Under the pieces are notes generated by a model, which was not told where the DNA came from, made no database searches, and worked only from the letters and a program-made list of their open reading frames with translations. A program made the translations under genes and the position numbers. 64,000 nucleotides of DNA from Bradyrhizobium erythrophlei (lineage in GTDB: Bacteria; Pseudomonadota; Alphaproteobacteria; Rhizobiales; Xanthobacteraceae). Positions 53,623-61,516 of this stretch are shown here, one piece after another. Positions within the stretch are counted from its first letter, which is position 1. Every line of letters begins with the position of its first letter. Location of the stretch: NCBI GenBank assembly GCA_900129675.1, contig FSRD01000001.1:7367501-7431500 (forward strand). The letters are read 5' to 3'.

Positions 53623-54477
53623 ATGATCGAACAGGTTGGCATCATCGGGGCCGGCACCATGGGCAACGGCATCGCCCAGGTTTGCGCGGCCGCAGGGCTT
53701 GGCGTGACCATGGTCGATATCTCGGACGCCGCCGTCGCGCGCGGTCTGGCCACGGTGGGCACGAGCCTCGACCGCCTGGTCAAGAAAGAAAAGATCTCCG
53801 CCGCCGAGAAGGAGGCCACGCTGTCGCGCATCGTCGCGACGACGGACAAGGCGAAGCTCGCGCCTTGCGACCTCGTGATCGAGGCCGCGACCGAGAACGA
53901 GGACCTGAAGGTCAAGATCCTGAAGGATATTTGCGCGACGCTGAACCCGCGGGGACTGATCGCCACCAACACCTCTTCGATCTCGATCACCAAACTCGCC
54001 GCCGCGACCGACCGGGCCGACCGCTTCATCGGCATGCACTTCTTCAACCCGGTGCCCGTGATGGCGCTGTTGGAACTGATCCGGGGCCTGCAAACCTCCG
54101 ACGACACCGTCGCCAAGGCCGAAGCGTTTGCAAAACGGATCGGCAAGGTTTCGATAACCGCCCGGAACAGCCCAGGCTTCGCGGTCAATCGCATCCTGTG
54201 CCCGATGATCAACGAAGCCATCTTCGCGCTGCAGGAAGGGATCGCGACGGCGGAGGAGATCGACGCCGGCATGAAGCTCGGCTGCAATCACCCGATCGGC
54301 CCGCTGGCGCTGGCCGACCTGATCGGCCTCGATACGATGCTGTCGGTGATGGACGTGTTCTACAAGGGATTCAACGATCCCAAATATCGTCCGGCCCCGC
54401 TCCTGAAGGAGATGGTCGATGCCGGCCACCTCGGCCGCAAGACCGGCAGGGGGTTCTACAGCTACAGCACGTCTTGA
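53623..54477 (+). CDS. 3-hydroxyacyl-CoA (3-hydroxybutyryl-CoA) dehydrogenase
   Basis: 284 residues, standard length, AAGGA upstream. NAD-dependent oxidation of (S)-3-hydroxybutyryl-CoA to acetoacetyl-CoA. N-terminal Rossmann G-I-I-G-A-G-T-M-G-N-G-I-A-Q; S-S-I-S-I-T-K-L and the catalytic His in M-H-F-F-N-P-V-P-V-M; the C-terminal helical domain has N-S-P-G-F-A-V-N-R-I and G-H-L-G-R-K-T-G-R-G-F-Y-S-Y. Close to bacterial Hbd/PaaH. Stands alone here. Confidence 0.95.
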   Translation: MIEQVGIIGAGTMGNGIAQVCAAAGLGVTMVDISDAAVARGLATVGTSLDRLVKKEKISAAEKEATLSRIVATTDKAKLAPCDLVIEAATENEDLKVKILKDICATLNPRGLIATNTSSISITKLAAATDRADRFIGMHFFNPVPVMALLELIRGLQTSDDTVAKAEAFAKRIGKVSITARNSPGFAVNRILCPMINEAIFALQEGIATAEEIDAGMKLGCNHPIGPLALADLIGLDTMLSVMDVFYKGFNDPKYRPAPLLKEMVDAGHLGRKTGRGFYSYSTS

Positions 54478-54563
54478 TGACACGCAGGGCGGGTTCGGCG
54501 ACTTGTCAGCCGCAACTCTACCGACGGTAACCAATGTTTCGCACCCTCCTGCTGGGAGGGAGC

Positions 54564-54698
54564 ATGCAGGCCCTGATCGACACCATCACAGCCGAGCCGT
54601 GGCCCTTTATCGCCGGCGGTATCGTGCTCATGGTGATGATTTTGTCAGAGTTCTTCGGCAACGATGACGGCTCCGAATTCCCCGACATTAGCGGCTAG
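54564..54698 (+). CDS. 44-residue membrane microprotein
   Basis: A strong GGGAGGG site precedes the ATG. One hydrophobic helix W-P-F-I-A-G-G-I-V-L-M-V-M-I-L follows a short amphipathic start, then an acidic C-terminal tail (N-D-D-G-S-E-F-P-D). Single-pass inner-membrane type. Function unknown. Confidence 0.6.
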   Translation: MQALIDTITAEPWPFIAGGIVLMVMILSEFFGNDDGSEFPDISG

Positions 54699-54730
54699 GA
54701 CTGAGGGGGGCGCGCAGCCACGGGCCGAGC

Positions 54731-54970
54731 CTATTTGCCTGCGGCAGCTTCCAGGCAGTGATTGATGTGCACGGCCCGGTCCCTCGGTAGCACCTTGGCC
54801 TCATCGGCCTTATGCTGGCATTCCACCATTTTGACCTGTTCGGCGCGCCGTTTTTCCGCGGCTTCGCGAAATTCGGGGGCGACGGAATTTGGGTCTACCA
54901 GCTTTTGGGCAACGCCCGGCTCGGCAAACAGGATCGCCGCAGAAAAAATCAAATATCGAAACGAACGCAT
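54731..54970 (-). CDS. small secreted helical protein
   Basis: 79 residues from the ATG at 54970, nine bases after AGGAG. Signal peptide M-R-S-F-R-Y-L-I-F-S-A-A-I-L-F-A-E-P-G-V-A-Q. The mature part is a charged helix (E-A-A-E-K-R-R-A-E-Q-V-K-M-V-E-C) with two Cys near residues 54 and 72. Function unknown. Confidence 0.7.
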   Translation of the reverse strand: MRSFRYLIFSAAILFAEPGVAQKLVDPNSVAPEFREAAEKRRAEQVKMVECQHKADEAKVLPRDRAVHINHCLEAAAGK

Positions 54971-55100
54971 GGCAAGCCGCTCCTGGGGCCGACCGGAAGG
55001 GGTCACCGGTTGGTAGCTCCGCCAGCGGGCGGCGCGTATGAAGGAGGTCACATTCCGCGGGAGAGAATGCTATCACCCGCCCATCCCAAAGGAGGCTCCG

Positions 55101-55367
55101 ATGCGCATCCCGGCTTTGGGGATTTTGACGATTGTGTTGCTTTTGACGGCGGAGCCGGCCCGGGCCCAAAGGTATGATCCGGACTATCCCGTCTGCCTGC
55201 AGACCTACGGCATCGGGGGAGACAGCATCGGATGCGGCTATACCTCGCTGGCGCAATGCGCGCAGTCGGCATCGGGGCGTTCCGCCCAGTGCATCGTCAA
55301 TCCCTATTTTGCAGGCGCTCGCGCCCCCGCGGGAGCAAATTACCGGCGTCATCGCGGCGCTTACTGA
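55101..55367 (+). CDS. DUF3551 secreted protein, copy 1
   Basis: 88 residues from the ATG at 55101, GGAGG upstream. Signal peptide ends at A-R-A-Q. The DUF3551 core Y-P-V-C-L-Q-T-Y, C-G-Y-T-S-L-A-Q-C-A-Q-S-A-S-G-R-S-A-Q-C is intact with four Cys. Family is confined mainly to Bradyrhizobium and relatives and usually multi-copy. Function unknown. Confidence 0.9.
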   Translation: MRIPALGILTIVLLLTAEPARAQRYDPDYPVCLQTYGIGGDSIGCGYTSLAQCAQSASGRSAQCIVNPYFAGARAPAGANYRRHRGAY

Positions 55368-55454
55368 ATCCATTGGGGCCGGTGGTCCGGCCCCATCTCC
55401 AAGTATCGATTAGTCTGTGCTGAAGCAGGTTCGGCAAACCCGGCAGGAATTGAC

Positions 55455-55889
55455 ATGCGGATAGAGGCGGTGGTCACCGAGGGCGGTGGCTGGGCGAGCG
55501 GCAGAACCAACCCGAACGGCGGTCCCGGGACCATCGAACTCCAGAAGCCGCTGATGCGGAGCTATTTTCCCGAGATAATCCATTGTCACAACGGCACCAT
55601 CAATTTGCAGCTGGATCGTCCGCTGCAGGTCAGGCTGCCCGATATCGTGACCCCGCCGCTCGATTGGAATCCAGCGACCTTTCCCGATGGCGAGAGGTTC
55701 GGCATAACCGCGATCGAATTCGAACTGGCGGGAAAATCCCACAGGGCATGGCTCTATACGGCCGAACACTCGCCGCATCGCTTCAACAATAATATCGCGG
55801 AGGTGCTGACCGGGACGCTGGACGGAATTGCACTGGGGGTCAGGTGCGCCATCCATATCAGGCGCCTGCGCCAGATCCTCGTGATCTGA
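55455..55889 (+). CDS. DUF120-like (riboflavin kinase-like) hypothetical protein
   Basis: 144 residues, AGGA seven bases before the ATG. Beta-rich with G-R-T-N-P-N-G-G-P-G-T, N-L-Q-L-D-R-P-L-Q-V-R, a middle F-G-I-T-A-I-E-F-E-L and the end N-I-A-E-V-L-T-G-T-L-D-G-I-A-L-G. The order of strands is reminiscent of the DUF120 barrel of CTP-dependent riboflavin kinases, but residue matches are weak and the call is tentative. Lies between two convergent DUF3551 genes. Confidence 0.4.
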   Translation: MRIEAVVTEGGGWASGRTNPNGGPGTIELQKPLMRSYFPEIIHCHNGTINLQLDRPLQVRLPDIVTPPLDWNPATFPDGERFGITAIEFELAGKSHRAWLYTAEHSPHRFNNNIAEVLTGTLDGIALGVRCAIHIRRLRQILVI

Positions 55890-55998
55890 CGGTTCGGCGC
55901 GGGCCACCCGAAGCATCGCGCGCGGCGTCTCCAATGCCCGGCCGTACGTCGGCGGGATTGGATCGCGTGCGGACTACGGTGAGGCGTGAGGCTTGCCG

Positions 55999-56259
55999 TT
56001 ATTTTCGGGACCGCTTTTTGCGCGGGCCGGGTTTGGCATAATATGGATTGACCACACACTGGGCGGATCGGCCCGACGCCGACGCCGCACACTGCGCCAT
56101 CGAGGTGTAGCGACACTCGAAATAGAAGTGCACCATGTCGTCGTAGATCTGCAGGCAAACCGGGTAGTTTGGATCGTAGGTCTGAGCCCGTGCAGGTGCG
56201 GCAAACAAGATCGTGCCGAGCGCCAGTACTGTGCAAAGCAAACGTGCTGCGTTCTTCAT
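55999..56259 (-). CDS. DUF3551 secreted protein, copy 2
   Basis: 86 residues from the ATG at 56259. Signal peptide A-L-G-T-I-L-F-A-A-P-A-R-A-Q. Core Y-P-V-C-L-Q-I-Y, F-E-C-R-Y-T-S-M-A-Q-C-A-A-S-A-S-G-R-S-A-Q-C with four Cys, then a basic tail (P-R-K-K-R-S-R-K). Paralogue of the gene at 55101 in opposite orientation. Confidence 0.9.
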   Translation of the reverse strand: MKNAARLLCTVLALGTILFAAPARAQTYDPNYPVCLQIYDDMVHFYFECRYTSMAQCAASASGRSAQCVVNPYYAKPGPRKKRSRK

Positions 56260-56381
56260 CTCAGGCCCCGATTTGGTAGTAGGAAATTTTAGATTGCGTT
56301 GCGCGCCATGACACAGATTAGCAAATGCCTTTGTGCTGAAATTTGATCGACCCAAGGCGGCGACTGGAGAGCCAGGGGATT

Positions 56382-56603
56382 TTAGCGCGCTTCAGGTGGC
56401 GGGCGCCATGGCCAAGGAGGAAGGGTGGCGACGTTCGACTCTCGCTTGTCTTGCTCCCCATTTGCCTTCATTTGCGTCGGCTCATCATTGGGCTCAACGT
56501 CCCTCTTTCGGTGGAATGCGAGCCCGATAAATCCAATCGCCAACAGGACGGCGCCGGCTATGATCAGCCAATGTGGATATTCCATTTGAAGTGGATAATC
56601 CAT
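56382..56603 (-). CDS. small single-TM membrane protein
   Basis: 73 residues from the ATG at 56603 (GGGA seven bases upstream). Hydrophobic helix W-L-I-I-A-G-A-V-L-L-A-I-G-F-I-G-L-A-F then H-R-K-R and a hydrophilic Pro/Glu-rich tail. The extended frame to 56744 lacks support. Function unknown. Confidence 0.65.
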   Translation of the reverse strand: MDYPLQMEYPHWLIIAGAVLLAIGFIGLAFHRKRDVEPNDEPTQMKANGEQDKRESNVATLPPWPWRPPPEAR

Positions 56604-56780
56604 TGAAGCATTCCCAGCTCTCTCGCAGGTTCTGGCTCCTTGAGTATCTCCGCACGCGCGGCGCCTGCCGCGCGAGGGCGCGGTGATTGACGACGCCAAC
56701 CCTACGGCGGTGCGCAGGCGAGCACGACGGCTCAAATGGGGCACCTCGAAAGAGCGAACGACGAAGAGCCTATCTGCGTG

Positions 56781-56996
56781 CTACCAAGCGGATGTGCCGA
56801 ACCTGTTTCTCGGCATCGACGCATCTCTGCGGCCCCAGCCTTCGGCCCCCCCTGCTGGGGCCGGCTCTTTGAAGCCGCGCTCTCCCGACCAAGCCACCAA
56901 CCGGCCGCCCAACAGGGCCCAAATCACCACCACCGCGACAATCAGAACCATCGCAAAGATTGTGCGCCGGCCGAGCGGTTCATTCCAGAACCTCAT
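56781..56996 (-). CDS. small single-TM membrane protein
   Basis: 71 residues; one hydrophobic helix T-I-F-A-M-V-L-I-V-A-V-V-V-I-W-A-L-L-G-G near the N terminus, then a Gly/Arg/Trp-rich tail. Starts 17 bases inside the end of the gene upstream (56980-57126), so probably coupled. The ATG has no strong ribosome site of its own. Confidence 0.55.
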   Translation of the reverse strand: MRFWNEPLGRRTIFAMVLIVAVVVIWALLGGRLVAWSGERGFKEPAPAGGAEGWGRRDASMPRNRFGTSAW

Positions 56997-57126
56997 ATTC
57001 GAACGCTACACCTTCCGGATCGTTTTCCTGCAGCCAGGTTTCCGCCGCGTCCTCGGTCGCAAAGACCTTGAGATGATCGAGGTCGCCAACCTGCTTGCTG
57101 GTGTCGAGGGAAATCCAGACCGTCAT
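56980..57126 (-). CDS. 48-residue hypothetical protein
   Basis: 48 codons, acidic, alpha/beta pattern T-V-W-I-S-L-D, V-F-A-T-E-D-A-A-E-T-W-L-Q-E-N-D-P and V-A-F-E-Y-E-V-L-E. GAGATC lies nine bases upstream of the ATG. The sequence reads like a small conserved rhizobial protein with a single helix between strands. Overlaps the small membrane gene downstream by 17 bases. Confidence 0.6.
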   Translation of the reverse strand: MTVWISLDTSKQVGDLDHLKVFATEDAAETWLQENDPEGVAFEYEVLE

Positions 57127-57483
57127 TGCTGATCTCGTTTCAGCTTCCGGCGCCCCAACGGGGATCCCTCAAACTCGCGCTGTCAGCCTTTGCCGGCCAT
57201 CCGTGACGCCAGCCACGCCTGTCGAAGGCTGTCGGCGACCCACTCGTCCCGCTCAATTTAAACGGCCCCAACCGAGGGCCGCCAACCCGATACGGGTTTT
57301 CCTCCAGCAGTCGGGGGGGCACCTTTCGGCTGGAAGCGTCGAATAAGACGTTTTGCCGAGCCGATTGTTCCCTGCGACCTTGAGGCGACCGCTCATCGCG
57401 AACTCCAGCCCTAGCTGAACGGCACCGTGCGGACGGGGTACCCGGACGATGGCCTTTCGACCGCAAACGGCGTGACAGGTGTT
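57127..57483. other. 357-base stretch without a gene
   Basis: No supported gene. ORFs here lack start signals. GC-rich with scattered short inverted repeats; nothing is recognised. Confidence 0.4.
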
Positions 57484-57559
57484 TGGTGAGCGCGGAGGGA
57501 CTCGAACCCTCGACCCCATGATTAAAAGTCACGTGCTCTACCGCCTGAGCTACGCGCTC
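57484..57559 (-). tRNA. tRNA-Lys (UUU)
   Basis: 76 nucleotides including an encoded CCA. Acceptor arms GAGCGCG and CGCGCTC pair over seven bases. Anticodon loop CTTTTAA gives UUU; the T arm has TTCGAGT with a GAGGG/CCCTC stem; D arm GCTC/GAGC. All arms fold normally. Confidence 0.95.
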
Positions 57560-57571
57560 ACTCTATTGCTT

Positions 57572-57644
57572 GAGCATGACCTTTTCGGAAGACCGGTCCA
57601 CCTCGCTATCCACGTGCGGGGCAGGGTTTTTCCGGATCGTGCTC
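57572..57644. repeat. weak inverted repeat behind tRNA-Lys
   Basis: GAGCATGACCTTTTCGGA and TCCGGATCGTGCTC face each other imperfectly. The rest of the gap to ndvB shows nothing. Confidence 0.3.
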
Positions 57645-57806
57645 GGCCCGCGCTGTGTAGGGGGCGGGGCCTTGGCGGTCAATAGCGCAAACCGCCGCAA
57701 ACAGACCGATCACCGGTCCCAAATTCCCATTGCACAGCTTATAGTTAGCCCAGCCTCTTCAAGCCGGCCCTGCCCAATTCATCCACCGTGTTGCCGCCGG
57801 TTTTGG

Positions 57807-60503
57807 TCAGCTGTCCCGGTGAATCTCGGATGCCACCGGCTGCGAGGGGCTGGCGACCGTCGGCATCGTCACCGGGCGGAGCCCGATCAGTTCGGCGGTC
57901 CGCACCGCGCTGTTGCGCCAAAAGGCGAAAGAGTTGATCCGGGAGTTCTCCAGGATCGCGATCGCCACCGCCGAGAGGAAGGGCAGGCTTTCCAGCACCA
58001 GGACCGCCGCAAAAATATAGATTTCGCGCACCTGTTTATTGCCGGTGATCTTGATCAGCGTGGAGTCGTTGTTCACGATCAGCACCGCGGCGCCGACCAA
58101 AAGCAGCACGCCGATGACCGCTTCCCAGAACGCCTGGAATTCGATCGACATCACCGACAACCCGCCCTTGGAGGTGCGGGCGAACGGTAGATGCTCGGTG
58201 ATCAGGCCTTGGGCGACCGCGCGCGATACTGTCCATTGTACCGACATCGCCGCGATCATGGCGCCCAGCATCTGGCCGACTTTGATATGCACGCGCAGCC
58301 GGTACAGCGCTAGGAAATGCACAAGCGAGACGATGAAGGAGGCGATGATCGGCAGGGTCAGAATCTTGTCGGGGATGGCGATGTCGGCAAAGACGACGAT
58401 CGGCACCCAGATCAGATTGAGGATCGCGACCACCACGCCGAGGCTCTCGGCGCCGAGCCAGTTCAGCCATCCCAGCGAGAATTCGCGGCGCTGATCCGGC
58501 GTCAGCCGGCTGGCGCCGGGCAGGAATTTTCGCCAGTGCTTTTTGACGATCTGGAAGCCGCCATAGGCCCAGCGGTGGCGTTGCTTCTTGAAGGCCTCAT
58601 AAGTGTCCGGCAATAGCCCGTGGCCGTAGCGTTCATTGGTGTAATGCGTCAGCCAGCCGTGCTCGATGATGGCGAGGCCAAGATCGGTATCCTCGCAGAT
58701 GGTGTCGCCGGCCCAGCCGCCGGCCATATCCATCGCCGCGCGGCGGATCAGGCACATGGTGCCGTGAACGATGATGGCGTTGGCCTCGTTGCGCTGGACC
58801 ATGCCGATGTCGAAGAACCCGGCATATTCGCCGTTCATGATGTAGTGCATCAGCGAACGGTCGCCGTCGCGATGCTCCTGCGGCGCCTGCACCAGGCCGA
58901 CGCGGGGGTCGGCGAACACCGGCACCAGGTCCTTCAGCCAGTCCGGCCGCACCACGTAGTCGGCATCGATGATGCCGATGATCTCGGCATCGACCGCGGT
59001 ACGGTCCATGGCGATCTTCAGGGCGCCGGCCTTGAAGCCCTTGACCTTCTCGGCGTTGATGAACTTGAAGCGCTCGCCGAGCGTGCGGCAGTGGTCCTGA
59101 ATCGGCTGCCAGAATTCCGGGTCGGGCGTGTTGTTGATGATCACAACGCATTCGAAATTCGGATAATCCAGCCGCGACACGGCATCGAGGGTCTGCTTCA
59201 GCATCTCCACCGGCTCGAAATAAGCGGGGATGTGGATCGACACCTTGGGGAAGCTGATGGTCCCGCCCATGGTGGCGGGCGCCACCGTCGCGCCCTTGAC
59301 GATCAGCCGGCGCGGCGCCCCCCCGAATGCGATCGCAGCTATTTCCTCGATCCGCGCCATCGCGATCAGCACCAATGGCACCAGAAGAATCAGGCCGAGC
59401 ACCATCGCAAACGCGGAGCCGAAGACGAAATAATGCCCGGCCCAGTAGGCGAACACGGTGGCGACCCAGGCGCCGACGCCGTTCGCCGCGGCCGACAGGA
59501 CCAGCGCCTGCATCATTGTCGGCTCGGCGAGCTGCAGGATCGGCAGCGACATGAACAGGCCGACGAGGACGGCGATCGTTGCGAGCTTCCAGTAATTCTC
59601 GTTCACGATCGGCCCGGTCCAGGCGAACTTTGGTTCGCGGGAGGCGTCGAGGATTCCCCAATAGGGGCCGACGCCGCCTTCGAAGAATTTCCAGGGCTGA
59701 TCGATCGCCTCGACGATGTTGTAGTCCATGCCGAGGGCTTCGGCGCGGGTGACGAAGTTGCGCAGCACCGAGGCCTGCTCGAACGAACCGGGTTCGGCAT
59801 TCCGAAGATTATAGCCGGCGCTCGGCCAGCCGAATTCGGCGATCACGATGCGCTTGCCGGGAAACGTGTCATGCAGCAACTGGTAGCGCTCGACCGCCTG
59901 ATCGACCGCCTGCTTGTCGGTGAAATTTTCCCAATAGGGCAGGACGTGGGCGGCGATGAATTCGACCGTTGAGGCAAGTTCCGGATTGTCGCGCCAGATG
60001 TTCCAGATTTCACCCGTCGTGACGGGCACGTTGACCGATTGCTTGACCCGCTTGATCAACGTGATCAGGTCTTCGACCTTCTGCTCGCCGCGGAAGATGG
60101 TCTCGTTGCCGACGACGACGCCGATGACATTGCTGTTATGCTTGGCGAGGTTGATCGCGGCCTCGATCTCTCGCTTGTTGCGATCGCCATCCTTGTCGAT
60201 CCAGGCGCCGACCGTGACCTTCATGCCGAATTCCGCGGCAATCGGCGGCACCAGTTCGTTGCCTTCGGTCGAAGAGTAGAGGCGAACCGCTCGGGTCAGG
60301 GTGGAGAGTTTCTTCAGATCGGCGCGAACCTTCTCGGAATCGGCGATGCTGTCGGCGACGGTGTGACCCGGTTCAAACGGCGCGTAGGAAGCGCTTGGCA
60401 GGATGCCACGGAAATCCGGTGCCGCCTGCTTTTCCTGAAACAGACCCCACAGCGCAGCGTGGGCCGCGGTCACAAACAGCAGAACGGCGACGACGGCGCG
60501 CAT
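57807..60503 (-). CDS. ndvB: beta-glucan synthase: GH17-like domain fused to GT2 glycosyltransferase
   Basis: 898 residues (about 99 kDa), matching Bradyrhizobium NdvB. A signal-anchor is followed by a GH17-type barrel with both catalytic Glu motifs (V-V-G-N-E-T-I and I-A-E-F-G-W-P-S-A-G), then two to three helices. The GT2 domain (about 410-650) has I-I-D-A-D-Y-V (DxD), T-I-C-E-D-T-D and Q-R-H-R-W, followed by six further helices. Polymerises glucose from UDP-glucose into cyclic beta-1,3/1,6-glucans for export to the periplasm, needed for osmotic adaptation and nodulation. Works with ndvC and ndvD beside it. Confidence 0.9.
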   Translation of the reverse strand: MRAVVAVLLFVTAAHAALWGLFQEKQAAPDFRGILPSASYAPFEPGHTVADSIADSEKVRADLKKLSTLTRAVRLYSSTEGNELVPPIAAEFGMKVTVGAWIDKDGDRNKREIEAAINLAKHNSNVIGVVVGNETIFRGEQKVEDLITLIKRVKQSVNVPVTTGEIWNIWRDNPELASTVEFIAAHVLPYWENFTDKQAVDQAVERYQLLHDTFPGKRIVIAEFGWPSAGYNLRNAEPGSFEQASVLRNFVTRAEALGMDYNIVEAIDQPWKFFEGGVGPYWGILDASREPKFAWTGPIVNENYWKLATIAVLVGLFMSLPILQLAEPTMMQALVLSAAANGVGAWVATVFAYWAGHYFVFGSAFAMVLGLILLVPLVLIAMARIEEIAAIAFGGAPRRLIVKGATVAPATMGGTISFPKVSIHIPAYFEPVEMLKQTLDAVSRLDYPNFECVVIINNTPDPEFWQPIQDHCRTLGERFKFINAEKVKGFKAGALKIAMDRTAVDAEIIGIIDADYVVRPDWLKDLVPVFADPRVGLVQAPQEHRDGDRSLMHYIMNGEYAGFFDIGMVQRNEANAIIVHGTMCLIRRAAMDMAGGWAGDTICEDTDLGLAIIEHGWLTHYTNERYGHGLLPDTYEAFKKQRHRWAYGGFQIVKKHWRKFLPGASRLTPDQRREFSLGWLNWLGAESLGVVVAILNLIWVPIVVFADIAIPDKILTLPIIASFIVSLVHFLALYRLRVHIKVGQMLGAMIAAMSVQWTVSRAVAQGLITEHLPFARTSKGGLSVMSIEFQAFWEAVIGVLLLVGAAVLIVNNDSTLIKITGNKQVREIYIFAAVLVLESLPFLSAVAIAILENSRINSFAFWRNSAVRTAELIGLRPVTMPTVASPSQPVASEIHRDS

Positions 60504-60690
60504 CGGCGACTAAACCATACGGGGCCTACTTGAGGGGAAAGCGAACCCGTCCCCTAGGTTCGACCGACACGGCGGCAACTTCACGATAATACTGCCGCGC
60601 AATTTCACAACTGGTATCCCGCGATGGCGTTTTAAGGGCGCTCAGCGATTCAAACGGCGAAAAATTCGGATCGTTCCGACAGCCCGGCGA

Positions 60691-61263
60691 TTACTTCGCC
60701 GGCGGGGCCGGTGAGGCGGCCGGCGCGGGGGTCGCGGCCGGCGCCGGTGCGGCATTGCCGGCGGTAGTCGACGCAGCAGCTGGCGTTGCCGCCGCGGCCG
60801 CCTGGGGTTGCGCACCCGGATTGACCCAGCAGGCATGGACGCGGCTGCTCAGGGTCTCCGCGACCTTGGGATCGATCTGCCCGCCGAAACGGGTCAGGCA
60901 GCGGAACGCCGCCTGGACGTGCCCGCCGGGGCAGCCGAACCGGTCGTAGAGATCGAGGTGCCGGAAAGCGGTGTCGAGATCGTCCCGCCACATCAGGCTC
61001 ACCACCCGGCGGCCGAGCCAGACGCATTCCGGGTTGCCGGCCGGGCCGTTAATGACCTGGGCGGCCTCGACGAATTCATCGGTCTTGCGCTGGTTGTCCT
61101 TGGTGGCGTCGGCGGCATTGGCGGCCGGGGGCTTGCCGGATTGATCGGGGGCGGGGGTGCCGCTCTGGGCGAAAACGCTGCCGGATCCGATCAGGAGCGC
61201 GAGGCCTGCAACGGCAACATGGCGCAAAACCGCAACTCTTGGATCAAGCACCCGTCGACGCAT
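60691..61263 (-). CDS. ndvD: secreted Ala/Pro-tailed protein, ndvD candidate
   Basis: 190 residues from the ATG at 61263 (GGGGAACG upstream); the open frame to 61458 would give about 26 kDa. Signal peptide H-V-A-V-A-G-L-A-L-L-I-G-S-G-S-V-F-A. The core of about 90 residues has four or more Cys (N-P-E-C-V-W-L-G-R-R, F-G-C-P-G-G-H-V-Q, F-R-C-L-T-R-F-G-G), then an Ala/Pro/Thr tail. Position between ndvB and ndvC matches the third glucan gene reported in B. japonicum. Naming is based on position and size. Confidence 0.7.
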   Translation of the reverse strand: MRRRVLDPRVAVLRHVAVAGLALLIGSGSVFAQSGTPAPDQSGKPPAANAADATKDNQRKTDEFVEAAQVINGPAGNPECVWLGRRVVSLMWRDDLDTAFRHLDLYDRFGCPGGHVQAAFRCLTRFGGQIDPKVAETLSSRVHACWVNPGAQPQAAAAATPAAASTTAGNAAPAPAATPAPAASPAPPAK

Positions 61264-61516
61264 ACGTTCCCCGATATGTTTCCTGCCTGAGAGACAATTT
61301 TGGACGGTCCGTGGCTTGGCTTGATGCCGTCCAAATGGGTCCCCAATGCGGCGGAGACTTAAGCAATTCCCATGACGGTTATTTCGGATTTTGTCCAGCA
61401 AAGTCACAACTTTATCGCGGCGTGGTAAAACTGCCGCAGGACAAAGCCGGTATTGCACCCATCCCGCTCTTGGCAGACGCGCGCCGACCGGCTAATCGAC
61501 GGGCCCCGCCCGGAGG

